Assembly: GCF_028649395.1 (NCBI RefSeq)
Contig: NZ_JAQSUW010000017.1
Coordinates: 459,719-523,718, forward strand
From: Pseudomonas sp. Gutcm_11s
GTDB taxonomy: Bacteria > Pseudomonadota > Gammaproteobacteria > Pseudomonadales > Pseudomonadaceae
Length of the DNA stretch: 64,000 bases
Direction of reading: 5' to 3'
Translations under genes and position numbers: made by a program
Notes under the pieces: model-generated
Database searches by the model: none
Told to the model about the DNA's origin: nothing
What the model saw: only the letters and a program-made list of their open reading frames with translations
In this document: piece after piece, positions 9,258 to 17,103 of the stretch
How positions within the stretch are numbered: the first letter of the stretch is position 1
How the letters are laid out: every line of letters starts with the position of its first letter

Positions 9258-11258
9258 ATGCCCAGCCGTCGTGAGCGAGCCAATGCCATTCGTGCCCTCA
9301 GCATGGATGCTGTGCAGAAAGCCAACAGCGGCCACCCAGGCGCCCCCATGGGCATGGCGGACATCGCCGAAGTGCTGTGGCGCGACTTCCTGCAGCACAA
9401 CCCGAGCAACCCGAACTGGGCCGACCGCGACCGCTTCGTGCTGTCCAACGGCCACGGCTCGATGCTGATCTACTCGCTGCTGCACCTGACCGGCTACGAC
9501 CTGGCCATCGACGACCTCAAGCAGTTCCGCCAGCTGCACAGTCGTACCCCGGGCCACCCGGAATACGGCTACACCCCGGGTGTCGAGACCACCACCGGCC
9601 CGCTGGGCCAGGGCATCGCCAACGCCGTCGGCTTCGCCATTGCCGAAAAAGTGCTGGGTGCGCAGTTCAACCGCCCGGGCCATGAAGTGGTCGACCACTT
9701 CACCTACGCCTTCCTCGGCGACGGCTGCATGATGGAAGGCATCAGCCACGAAGTCTGCTCGCTGGCCGGTACCCTGGGCCTGGGCAAGCTGGTCGCCTTC
9801 TACGACGACAACGGCATTTCCATCGACGGCGAAGTCCACGGCTGGTTCACCGATGACACCCCGGCGCGCTTCGAGGCCTACGGCTGGCAGGTGATCCGCA
9901 ACGTCGACGGCCATGACGCCGACGAGATCAAGACCGCCATCGAGACCGCGCGCAAGACCAGCGACCGTCCGACCCTGATCTGCTGCAAGACCGTGATCGG
10001 CTTCGGTTCGCCGAACAAGGGCGGCAAGGAAGAGTGCCACGGTGCCCCGCTGGGCAACGACGAGATCGCCGCCACCCGCGCCGCGCTGAACTGGAACCAT
10101 GGCCCGTTCGAGATCCCTTCGGAAATCTACGCCGAGTGGGACGCCAAGGAAGCCGGTGCCGCCCGTGAGGCCGCGTGGAACGACAAGTTCGCCGCCTACG
10201 CCGCCGCCCATCCGGAATTGGCCGCCGAGCTCAAGCGCCGCCTGGCTGGCGAGCTGCCGGCCGACTTCGCCGAGAAGTCCGCCGCCTACGTCGCCGAAGT
10301 GGCCGCCAAGGGCGAGACCATCGCCAGCCGCAAGGCCAGCCAGAACGCGCTGAACGCCTTCGGCCCGCTGCTGCCGGAGTTCCTCGGCGGTTCCGCCGAC
10401 CTGGCCGGTTCCAACCTGACCCTGTGGAAGGGCTGCAAGGGTGTGGAATCCACTGACGCCGCCGGCAACTACCTGTTCTACGGCGTGCGCGAGTTCGGCA
10501 TGAGCGCCATCATGAACGGCATCGCCCTGCACGGCGGCTTCATTCCGTACGGCGCGACCTTCCTGATCTTCATGGAATACGCGCGCAACGCCGTGCGCAT
10601 GTCCGCGCTGATGAAAAAGCGCGTGCTCTACGTGTTCACCCACGACTCCATCGGTCTGGGCGAAGACGGCCCGACCCACCAGCCGATCGAGCAGCTGGCC
10701 AGCCTGCGTGGCACGCCGAACCTCGACACCTGGCGCCCGGCCGACGCCGTGGAATCCGCCGTGGCCTGGAAATACGCCATCGAGCGCAACGACGGCCCGT
10801 CCGCGCTGATCTTCAGCCGCCAGAACCTGCCGCACCAGAGCCGTGATGCCCAGCAGCTGGCCGATGTGGCCCGTGGCGCCTACGTGCTGAAAGACTGCGC
10901 CGGCGAGCCGGAGCTGATCCTGATCGCCACCGGTTCGGAAGTCGGCCTGGCCGTAGAGGCCGCAGGCAAGCTGAGCGAGCAGGGCAAGAAGGTCCGCGTC
11001 GTCTCCATGCCGTCGACCTCCGTGTTCGACCAGCAGGACGCTGCCTACAAGCAGGCCGTACTACCGCTGCAGGTCGGCGCGCGCATCGCCATCGAGGCCT
11101 CGCACGCGGACTACTGGTACAAGTACGTCGGCCTGGAAGGTCGGATCATCGGCATGACCACCTTCGGTGAGTCCGCCCCGGCCGCGCAGCTGTTCGAGGA
11201 GTTCGGCTTCACCGTCGCCAACATCCTGGAAACCGCCGCCGAGCTGCTGGACGCCTGA
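9258..11258 (+). CDS. tktA: Transketolase
   Basis: Thiamine-diphosphate enzyme that moves two-carbon ketol units between sugar phosphates in the non-oxidative pentose phosphate pathway. It is 666 residues, normal for the family. Visible motifs are SNGHGSML, the ThDP/Mg-binding GDGCMMEGISHEVCSLAG...DDNGISIDG, the REFGMSAIMNG segment with the catalytic glutamate, and HDSIGLGEDGPTHQP. ATG 9258 has AGGAG at 9245-9249; the frame is open from 9111 but only this start fits the family. It heads the carbon-metabolism run tktA-epd-pgk-fbaA. Divergent from the ArsR-metK operon. Confidence 0.96.
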   Translation: MPSRRERANAIRALSMDAVQKANSGHPGAPMGMADIAEVLWRDFLQHNPSNPNWADRDRFVLSNGHGSMLIYSLLHLTGYDLAIDDLKQFRQLHSRTPGHPEYGYTPGVETTTGPLGQGIANAVGFAIAEKVLGAQFNRPGHEVVDHFTYAFLGDGCMMEGISHEVCSLAGTLGLGKLVAFYDDNGISIDGEVHGWFTDDTPARFEAYGWQVIRNVDGHDADEIKTAIETARKTSDRPTLICCKTVIGFGSPNKGGKEECHGAPLGNDEIAATRAALNWNHGPFEIPSEIYAEWDAKEAGAAREAAWNDKFAAYAAAHPELAAELKRRLAGELPADFAEKSAAYVAEVAAKGETIASRKASQNALNAFGPLLPEFLGGSADLAGSNLTLWKGCKGVESTDAAGNYLFYGVREFGMSAIMNGIALHGGFIPYGATFLIFMEYARNAVRMSALMKKRVLYVFTHDSIGLGEDGPTHQPIEQLASLRGTPNLDTWRPADAVESAVAWKYAIERNDGPSALIFSRQNLPHQSRDAQQLADVARGAYVLKDCAGEPELILIATGSEVGLAVEAAGKLSEQGKKVRVVSMPSTSVFDQQDAAYKQAVLPLQVGARIAIEASHADYWYKYVGLEGRIIGMTTFGESAPAAQLFEEFGFTVANILETAAELLDA

Positions 11259-11265
11259 TGCGCCC

Positions 11266-11287
11266 GGCCCCCTTGCATGAGGGGGCC
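11266..11287 (+). other. Intercistronic hairpin between tktA and epd
   Basis: A 7-bp perfect stem GGCCCCC / GGGGGCC with an eight-base loop and no following T-run. It may stabilise the tktA message or reduce read-through into epd. An alternative epd ATG (11277) falls in the loop. Confidence 0.5.
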
Positions 11288-11303
11288 ACGCCGAGACCCC
11301 GCC

Positions 11304-12350
11304 ATGGCCAAACGCCCGCTTAAAGTCGCCCTCAACGGATACGGCCGCATCGGCCGTTGCGTGCTGCGCGCCCTGCACGAGCGCGGCGCCGCGGCCGGCT
11401 TCGAGATAGTCGCGTTGAACGATCTGGCCGACCAGGCCAGCATCGAGTACCTGACCCGCTTCGACTCCACCCACGGCCGTTTCCCCGGCGAGGTGAAGGT
11501 CGACGGCGACTGCCTGCACATCAACGGCGACTGCGTGAAGGTCCTGCGCCAGAGCGAGCCAGAGGCTATCGACTGGGCCGGCCTGGGCATCGACCTGCTG
11601 CTGGAGTGCTCCGGCGTCTACCACAGCCGCGCCGATGGCGAGCGCTTCCTCAACGCCGGTGCGCCGCGCGTGCTGTTCTCCCAGCCGATGGCCGGCGAGG
11701 CGGATGTCGATGCCACCGTGGTATTCGGCGTCAACCAGCAGCGCCTGACCGGCGCCGAGAAGCTGGTGTCGAACGCCTCCTGCACCACCAACTGCGCGGT
11801 GCCGCTGCTCAAGCTGCTCGACGAGACGCTGGGCATCGAGTACGTGTCGATCACCACCATCCACTCGGCGATGAACGACCAACCGGTAATCGACGCCTAC
11901 CACCATGAAGACCTGCGCCGCACGCGCTCGGCCTTCCAGTCGGTGATCCCGGTATCCACCGGCCTGGCTCGCGGTATCGAGCGCCTGCTGCCGGAACTGG
12001 CCGGGCGCATCCAGGCCAAGGCCATCCGCGTGCCGACGGTCAACGTCTCCTGCCTGGACATCACCCTGCAGGTCGCGCGCGACACCAGTGCCGCCGAGAT
12101 CAACCGGGTGCTACGCCAGGCCGCCGAGGCCGGCCCGCTCAAGGGCCTGCTGGCCTACACCGAGCTGCCCCACGCCAGCTGCGATTTCAACCACGACGCC
12201 CATTCGGCGATTGTCGACGGCAGCCAGACCCGCGTGTCCGGCCCGCGCCTGGTCAACCTGCTGGCCTGGTTCGACAACGAATGGGGCTTCGCCAACCGTA
12301 TGCTCGACGTCGCGGAACACTTCCTCGCCGTCTCCAACCCATCCAAGTAA
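11304..12350 (+). CDS. epd: D-erythrose-4-phosphate dehydrogenase
   Basis: NAD-dependent oxidation of erythrose 4-phosphate to 4-phosphoerythronate, the first step of pyridoxal phosphate synthesis. The 348-residue protein belongs to the GAPDH superfamily: NAD motif VALNGYGRIGR at the N-terminus, catalytic cysteine C160 in SNASCTTNC, and WFDNEWGFANRM near the end. Position between tktA, which makes erythrose 4-phosphate, and pgk is the classical Epd context, and the sequence follows Epd rather than glycolytic GAPDH. An upstream ATG at 11277 is in frame, but the start at 11304 matches family N-termini. Confidence 0.92.
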   Translation: MAKRPLKVALNGYGRIGRCVLRALHERGAAAGFEIVALNDLADQASIEYLTRFDSTHGRFPGEVKVDGDCLHINGDCVKVLRQSEPEAIDWAGLGIDLLLECSGVYHSRADGERFLNAGAPRVLFSQPMAGEADVDATVVFGVNQQRLTGAEKLVSNASCTTNCAVPLLKLLDETLGIEYVSITTIHSAMNDQPVIDAYHHEDLRRTRSAFQSVIPVSTGLARGIERLLPELAGRIQAKAIRVPTVNVSCLDITLQVARDTSAAEINRVLRQAAEAGPLKGLLAYTELPHASCDFNHDAHSAIVDGSQTRVSGPRLVNLLAWFDNEWGFANRMLDVAEHFLAVSNPSK

Positions 12351-12372
12351 CCAGCCCCGTGAAGGACTGACC

Positions 12373-13533
12373 ATGACCGTTCTGAAGATGACCGACCTCG
12401 ACCTCGCCGGTAAGCGCGTGCTGATCCGCGAAGACCTCAACGTGCCGGTGAAGGACGGTGTGGTGAAGAGCGACGCGCGCATCCTCGCCTCCCTGCCGAC
12501 CATCAAGCTGGCCCTGGAGAAGGGCGCGGCCGTGATGGTCTGCTCGCACCTGGGCCGCCCGACCGAGGGCGAGTTCTCCGAGGAGAACAGCCTGGCACCG
12601 GTCGCCGCCTACCTGAGCAAGGCTCTGGGCCGTGAAGTACCGCTGGTCAAGGATTACCTGGGCGGCGTCGAGGTGAAAGCCGGCGACATCGTGCTGTTCG
12701 AGAACGTGCGCTTCAACAAGGGCGAGAAGAAGAACGCCGACGAGCTGGCCCAGCAATACGCTGCCCTGTGCGACGTGTTCGTGATGGACGCCTTCGGTAC
12801 CGCCCACCGCGCCGAGGGCTCGACCCATGGCGTGGCCAAGTTCGCCAAGGTCGCCGCTGCCGGCCCGCTGCTGGCTGCCGAGCTGGACGCCCTGGGCAAG
12901 GCCCTGGGCAACCCGGCTCGTCCGATGGCTGCCATCGTTGCCGGCTCCAAGGTCTCCACCAAGCTCGACGTGCTGAACAGCCTGAGCCAGATCTGCGACC
13001 AGCTGATCGTCGGCGGCGGCATCGCCAATACCTTCCTCGCCGCCGCCGGTTTCCCGGTCGGCAAGTCGCTGTACGAGGCCGACCTGGTCGACACCGCCAA
13101 GGCCATCGCGGCCAAGGTCAGCGTGCCGCTGCCGGTTGACGTGGTCGTGGCCAAGGCCTTCGCCGAAGACGCTGAAGCGACCGTGAAAGCCATCGCCGAC
13201 GTCGCCGAAGACGACATGATCCTCGACATCGGCCCGCAGACTGCCGCGCAGTTCGCCGAGCTGCTGAAGTCGTCCAAGACCATCCTGTGGAACGGCCCGG
13301 TCGGCGTGTTCGAGTTCGACCAATTCGGCAATGGCACCAAGGTGCTGGCCCAGGCCATCGCCGAGAGCCCGGCGTTCTCCATCGCTGGCGGCGGCGACAC
13401 CCTGGCGGCCATCGACAAGTACGGCGTGAACGAGCAGATCAGCTATATCTCCACCGGTGGTGGCGCCTTCCTCGAATTCGTCGAGGGCAAGGTCCTGCCG
13501 GCCGTGGAAGTGCTGGAGCAGCGCGCCAAGTAA
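12373..13533 (+). CDS. pgk: Phosphoglycerate kinase
   Basis: Transfers phosphate from 1,3-bisphosphoglycerate to ADP in glycolysis and the reverse in gluconeogenesis. The 386 residues are typical of bacteria. It shows the RVLIREDLNVPVKDG N-terminus, the nucleotide-binding AGSKVSTKLDVLNSL, GPVGVFE, and the C-terminal SIAGGGDTLAAI loop. ATG 12373 follows a GAAGGA site; the frame is open upstream through epd but is shadow there. It lies 22 bases after epd, so cotranscription is likely. Confidence 0.96.
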   Translation: MTVLKMTDLDLAGKRVLIREDLNVPVKDGVVKSDARILASLPTIKLALEKGAAVMVCSHLGRPTEGEFSEENSLAPVAAYLSKALGREVPLVKDYLGGVEVKAGDIVLFENVRFNKGEKKNADELAQQYAALCDVFVMDAFGTAHRAEGSTHGVAKFAKVAAAGPLLAAELDALGKALGNPARPMAAIVAGSKVSTKLDVLNSLSQICDQLIVGGGIANTFLAAAGFPVGKSLYEADLVDTAKAIAAKVSVPLPVDVVVAKAFAEDAEATVKAIADVAEDDMILDIGPQTAAQFAELLKSSKTILWNGPVGVFEFDQFGNGTKVLAQAIAESPAFSIAGGGDTLAAIDKYGVNEQISYISTGGGAFLEFVEGKVLPAVEVLEQRAK

Positions 13534-13537
13534 GGCC

Positions 13538-13562
13538 CTGCCGACGATCATGTCGTCGGCAG
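13538..13562 (+). other. Stable hairpin after pgk
   Basis: Perfect 10-bp stem CTGCCGACGA / TCGTCGGCAG around a five-base loop, four bases after the pgk stop. No T-tract follows, so it looks like a message-stabilising or processing element rather than a full terminator. Confidence 0.55.
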
Positions 13563-13641
13563 CTTGAAGAGCATCGGCGCTAAACCAAAGTCCTCTTCGC
13601 GCGGTCCCTTGCACAGGAACCCCGGAGAAAGGAGCACGGTC

Positions 13642-13836
13642 ATGCGCCAGCTCGCGATACTGTTACTCTGTGCCGGCCTCGCCGGTTGTAGTGGCAAGGG
13701 CTCGGCCCCCAGCACCTGCGAGGTGCTGAGCCCGCCCGAGATCATCCTGCCGACTACCCAGGACGACCAGCGGGTCGAGGCGCAGAGCAGCGGCGACCCG
13801 ACGGTGAGCGGCAGCGAGCAGCAGAACTGCCCCTGA
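13642..13836 (+). CDS. Small lipoprotein, 64 residues
   Basis: A short secreted lipoprotein: signal MRQLAILLLCAGLAGC with a clear lipobox LAGC, then a polar tail of about 48 residues containing two further cysteines (STCEVL and QQNCP) that could form a disulphide. The ATG at 13642 is preceded by GGAGAAAGGAG. I do not recognise a family. It sits between pgk and an MliC-like lipoprotein gene, both in the same direction as the glycolytic genes, so it could be part of an envelope pair carried in this operon. Confidence 0.75.
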   Translation: MRQLAILLLCAGLAGCSGKGSAPSTCEVLSPPEIILPTTQDDQRVEAQSSGDPTVSGSEQQNCP

Positions 13837-13857
13837 CGTTCTGACATGGAGTGTGCG

Positions 13858-14169
13858 ATGAGAGCATTGATCCTGGCGTTGTCCGCGCCGCTGCTGAGCG
13901 CTTGCGCCAGCCAGTCGGAGCCAGCCGACCAGTGGACCCGCTGGGTCTGCGACAGCCAGGCCGAAGTGCTGTGGCGACCGGTGGGCGACGAGGCAGTCGA
14001 CCTGCGCCTGGGCGGCGGTGACATCGTCCACCGCCTGCAGCGCGAACCCTCGGGTTCCGGCGTGCTCTATAGCGACGGCATCCTGGCCTTCCACAGCAAG
14101 GGCGAGGAAGGCCTGGTGTACCGGGTGGCGGACAACGACCTGATCGGTCGCGGCTGCAAGGCACAGTAA
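13858..14169 (+). CDS. MliC-like lipoprotein (possible lysozyme inhibitor)
   Basis: A 103-residue lipoprotein with lipobox LLSAC. The mature part carries the C-type lysozyme inhibitor (MliC/PliC) pattern: WTRWVCDSQAEVLWRP, a central SGSGVLYSDG, then LAFHSKGEEGLVYRV, with the first and last cysteines (WVC and GRGC) placed for a disulphide. The MliC family protects Gram-negative cells from host lysozyme. The match is recognisable but not strong; the usual W-x-KG is HSKG here. An in-frame ATG at 13846 exists, but GGAG at 13848-13851 points to the start at 13858. It directly follows the 64-residue lipoprotein gene. Confidence 0.65.
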   Translation: MRALILALSAPLLSACASQSEPADQWTRWVCDSQAEVLWRPVGDEAVDLRLGGGDIVHRLQREPSGSGVLYSDGILAFHSKGEEGLVYRVADNDLIGRGCKAQ

Positions 14170-14232
14170 TTGCGGTAAGCAGGGCTCGGACCACGGTTCG
14201 GGCCGCTAGTGCGGCGGGCACCTAGCCCCGCC

Positions 14233-14244
14233 GGATTCGAATCC
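14233..14244. repeat. 12-bp perfect palindrome in the fbaA leader
   Basis: GGATTCGAATCC lies in the 197-base gap between the MliC-like gene and fbaA. It resembles a tRNA T-loop by chance but no acceptor or anticodon arm is present. The gap is otherwise GC-rich with short repeats of GCGCGGGGCGGG type. A regulator site is possible; nothing more can be supported. Confidence 0.35.
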
Positions 14245-14366
14245 CGCGCGCCGAGAAGGGGCGCGGGGCGGGAGAGGGTGACCCCCGATCCCCTGAAACT
14301 TGAACAAGGCCCGCCGCTGCGGCAGGCTTGCACGATCAACGACCCATTCCGGGAGAAAGGAACACC

Positions 14367-15431
14367 ATGGCACTCATCAGCATGCGCCAGATGCTCGACC
14401 ACGCCGCCGAATTCGGCTACGGCGTGCCGGCCTTCAACGTCAACAACCTCGAGCAGATGCGCGCGATCATGGAAGCGGCCGACAAGACCGACTCCCCGGT
14501 GATCGTCCAGGCTTCCGCCGGTGCTCGCAAATACGCCGGTGCACCCTTCCTGCGCCACCTGATCCTGGCCGCCATCGAAGAATTCCCGCATATCCCTGTG
14601 TGCATGCACCAGGACCACGGCACCAGCCCGGACGTGTGCCAGCGTTCGATCCAGCTGGGCTTCAGCTCGGTGATGATGGACGGCTCCCTGCGTGAAGATG
14701 GCAAAACTCCGGCCGACTACGAATACAACGTCCGTGTGACCCAGCAGACCGTGGCTTTCGCCCACGCCTGCGGCGTGTCCGTGGAAGGCGAGCTGGGCTG
14801 CCTGGGCAGCCTGGAAACCGGCATGGCCGGTGAAGAAGACGGCGTTGGCGCCGAAGGCGTGCTCGACCACAGCCAGCTGCTGACCGACCCGGAAGAGGCT
14901 GCCGACTTCGTCAAGCGCACCCAGGTCGACGCCCTGGCCATCGCCATCGGCACCAGCCACGGCGCCTACAAGTTCACCAAGCCGCCAACCGGCGATGTGC
15001 TCTCCATCGAGCGCATCAAGGAAATCCACAAGCGCATCCCCAATACCCACCTGGTGATGCACGGCTCCAGCTCGGTGCCGCAAGAGTGGCTGAAGGTGAT
15101 CAACGAGTTCGGCGGCGACATCAAGGAAACCTACGGCGTGCCGGTCGAGGAAATCGTCGAAGGCATCAAGCACGGCGTGCGCAAGGTCAATATCGACACC
15201 GACCTGCGCCTGGCCTCTACCGGTGCCATCCGCCGCATGATGGCCGAGCACCCGAGTGAGTTCGACCCGCGCAAGTTCTTCGCCAAAACCATCGTCGCCA
15301 TGCGTGACATCTGCATCGCCCGCTACGAAGCCTTCGGCACCGCCGGCAACGCCTCCAAGATCAAGCCGATCAACCTGGAAGGCATGTTCCAGCGCTACGC
15401 CAGCGGCGAGCTGACCGCCAAGGTCAACTAA
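14367..15431 (+). CDS. fbaA: Fructose-bisphosphate aldolase, class II
   Basis: Zinc-dependent aldolase that interconverts fructose 1,6-bisphosphate and two triose phosphates. The 354-residue protein has the N-terminal MALISMRQMLDHAAE, the zinc-ligand region MHQDHGTSPD, the DGSLREDGKTPADYEYNV segment, EGELGCLGSLETG, and MHGSSSVPQ. This is the class IIB type used by Pseudomonas, mainly gluconeogenic there. ATG 14367 has the strong site GGGAGAAAGGA. It is followed 14 bases later by a rho-independent terminator, marking the end of this carbon-metabolism run. Confidence 0.96.
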   Translation: MALISMRQMLDHAAEFGYGVPAFNVNNLEQMRAIMEAADKTDSPVIVQASAGARKYAGAPFLRHLILAAIEEFPHIPVCMHQDHGTSPDVCQRSIQLGFSSVMMDGSLREDGKTPADYEYNVRVTQQTVAFAHACGVSVEGELGCLGSLETGMAGEEDGVGAEGVLDHSQLLTDPEEAADFVKRTQVDALAIAIGTSHGAYKFTKPPTGDVLSIERIKEIHKRIPNTHLVMHGSSSVPQEWLKVINEFGGDIKETYGVPVEEIVEGIKHGVRKVNIDTDLRLASTGAIRRMMAEHPSEFDPRKFFAKTIVAMRDICIARYEAFGTAGNASKIKPINLEGMFQRYASGELTAKVN

Positions 15432-15445
15432 GCTAGCTGCTGCAC

Positions 15446-15475
15446 CGAAAGCCCCGCTCTGCGGGGCTTTCGTCT
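15446..15475 (+). terminator. Rho-independent terminator of fbaA
   Basis: Twelve-bp stem CGAAAGCCCCGC (15446-15457) with GCGGGGCTTTCG (15461-15472) and a three-base loop. The 3' arm contains TTT and the following bases are TCT; the mirrored A-rich arm would also allow weak bidirectional function. Confidence 0.85.
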
Positions 15476-15493
15476 ATCTGGGGGGAGGGGAAT

Positions 15494-15943
15494 ATGCGGC
15501 CCATCGTGCGTGGCGTCTTGTGGGGCACCGTGCTGGTGCTCACCGGCTGCGTCCAGCAGGCGCGGCAGGCAAGCTCTGTCGAACCGGCTGCACCTGTGCT
15601 GGTGCTGGTCGATCCACAAAGCTGCGGCGAACGGGCGGATTGCACCACCAAGGTCTCGCGCACGCTGCTGTTCGTCTTCGACTATGCCGCCGCCGGTGGG
15701 CATCTGCTGCAGCGCCAGGGGCGGTTGTTGTTCACCCCGGATGAGGTCGCTCCGAGCGAGTGGCCGGCCATTGCCATTCGCCTGGCCGAGCCGGCTGACA
15801 GCCGCTTCGAGTTCGCTGCCGAATGCCAGGTTGCGCAATGCCGCTACGGCGCAGATGAGCTGCTGCGGGTCTATCGCAGCTATCTGGCTGATCGGCCCTG
15901 CTCGCTGTTGCTGGACGCCGCGGTGCGTGGCTGCGCGCCCTGA
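15494..15943 (+). CDS. Putative lipoprotein of unknown function
   Basis: A 149-residue protein with signal peptide MRPIVRGVLWGTVLVLTGC and lipobox VLTGC. The mature part has six further cysteines, several in close pairs (SCGERADCTT and AECQVAQC), suggesting disulphides in the periplasm. No family recognised. A GGAGGGG site precedes ATG 15494. It is 28 bases before the YgjP-like gene in the same direction and may be cotranscribed with it. Confidence 0.7.
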   Translation: MRPIVRGVLWGTVLVLTGCVQQARQASSVEPAAPVLVLVDPQSCGERADCTTKVSRTLLFVFDYAAAGGHLLQRQGRLLFTPDEVAPSEWPAIAIRLAEPADSRFEFAAECQVAQCRYGADELLRVYRSYLADRPCSLLLDAAVRGCAP

Positions 15944-15971
15944 TGGTGGCTGGCGGGGTTACACTGCGCCC

Positions 15972-16469
15972 ATGAGCACGCCTTTCAAATACCTCCAGGG
16001 CTACCCGCCGCACCTGCAGCAGCAGGTGATGCAGATGGTCGCCGAGAATCGCCTGGGCGATTACCTGGCCAAGCGTTATCCCGATCGCCACCAGGTGCAA
16101 AGCGACAAGGCGCTGTATGGCTACACCACCGAGCTGAAACAGGAATACCTGCGCAGCGCGCCGGCCATCGACAAGGTGCTGTACGACAACCGCCTCGACC
16201 TGACTCATCGGGCGCTGGGCCTGCACACAGCGGTGTCGCGGGTGCAGGGCGGCAAGCTCAAGGCGAAGAAGGAGATCCGCGTGGCCGCGCTGTTCAAGGA
16301 CGCTGCGCCGGAGTTCCTCAACATGATCGTGGTGCATGAGCTGGCGCACCTGAAGGAGGCCGAGCACAACAAGGCGTTCTACAAGCTGTGCCAGTACATG
16401 TTGCCGGACTACCATCAGCTGGAATTCGACCTGCGCCTGTACCTGACCTGGCGCGATCTGGCGGACTGA
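15972..16469 (+). CDS. YgjP-like metallopeptidase-domain protein
   Basis: A 165-residue protein ending in the gluzincin-like motif HELAHLKEAEHNKAFYKLC, in which HExxH and a downstream H would bind zinc. This is the YgjP/DUF45 (WLM-like) family, small stand-alone proteins with a predicted but largely untested protease fold. No signal peptide is seen, so it is cytosolic. The preceding K/R-rich stretch (QGGKLKAKKEIRVAALFKDA) is typical of the family. The start at 15972 was chosen because the reading frame upstream overlaps the lipoprotein gene. Confidence 0.8.
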   Translation: MSTPFKYLQGYPPHLQQQVMQMVAENRLGDYLAKRYPDRHQVQSDKALYGYTTELKQEYLRSAPAIDKVLYDNRLDLTHRALGLHTAVSRVQGGKLKAKKEIRVAALFKDAAPEFLNMIVVHELAHLKEAEHNKAFYKLCQYMLPDYHQLEFDLRLYLTWRDLAD

Positions 16470-16484
16470 CCACGGAGCGCTCTC

Positions 16485-16916
16485 ATGGATGAGATCAACC
16501 CTTACGCCACACCGGGAAGTGCTTTGCGGCGGGATGTGGCGGTGGTTCTCGGCAAGCCACGCGGCTACGGCTGGTACAAGTGGTGCAGCCTGATCTACGG
16601 CGCTCTCGCCCTGCTTACCGCCCTGATCGCCTGGTTAAGCAAGGCGCTCAACTTGGCGCCGATGAGCCTCGTGGTGACGACGATCATCTTGGCGCCGTTG
16701 ATCAGCTACTTGCTGATCACTACGCGTGCGCGTGCACTCATCTATCTGTGGCTGCCTCTGCACCTCCTAGGTGCTTTGATGTTGCTGGCCTTTGGCTTCG
16801 ACAAAGTAAGCGAGGCTGGCCCCTTGAGGGCCGGCATCATCCTCTTCATGGTCGGTAGCAACCTGCTGTCCTGGCCGGCCAGCCTGTACTTCCACTGGCG
16901 CCTGGGCAAGAAGTAG
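16485..16916 (+). CDS. Four-TM membrane protein with NPYATP N-terminus
   Basis: A 143-residue inner-membrane protein. After a cytosolic start MDEINPYATPGS there are four hydrophobic helices at about residues 34-52, 58-77, 84-102 and 112-133. The NPYA(T/A)P start is seen on many small Pseudomonas membrane proteins of unknown function. Fifteen bases separate it from the YgjP-like gene. No function can be assigned. Confidence 0.7.
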   Translation: MDEINPYATPGSALRRDVAVVLGKPRGYGWYKWCSLIYGALALLTALIAWLSKALNLAPMSLVVTTIILAPLISYLLITTRARALIYLWLPLHLLGALMLLAFGFDKVSEAGPLRAGIILFMVGSNLLSWPASLYFHWRLGKK

Positions 16917-16968
16917 GCAACGCCAGCCAGCCCACGTGAGCGCTGGCCTGTAGCCATCCATCACCGGC

Positions 16969-16977
16969 TTATCCACA
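16969..16977 (+). other. Isolated DnaA-box-like 9-mer
   Basis: TTATCCACA, a perfect DnaA-box consensus, lies in the gap before the cNMP-rhodanese gene. A one-mismatch copy (TTGTGCACA on the minus strand) is about 20 bases away. One or two such matches are expected by chance in 64 kb, so this is weak. Confidence 0.25.
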
Positions 16978-17103
16978 GAGTCATCCCCGGCCTCTGTGCA
17001 CAACCTGCTGATTCGAAAGCGCTTTTCTGGTGTGCGACCAATGGCATGGGGGTTGCCGGCGGGCGGTGCCATAGTGGTGACATCACTCGCAGGAGGGACC
17101 GCC

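Noticed and set aside
14180..14260. tRNA-like sequence with a GGATTCGAATCC T-loop look-alike
   Set aside because: No matching acceptor stem, D-arm or anticodon arm can be folded, and no CCA end is present; the palindrome alone explains the resemblance.
16969..16998. DnaA-box pair as a replication origin
   Set aside because: Only one perfect box, no AT-rich unwinding region and no dnaA/dnaN/gyrB context; one or two matches are expected by chance.
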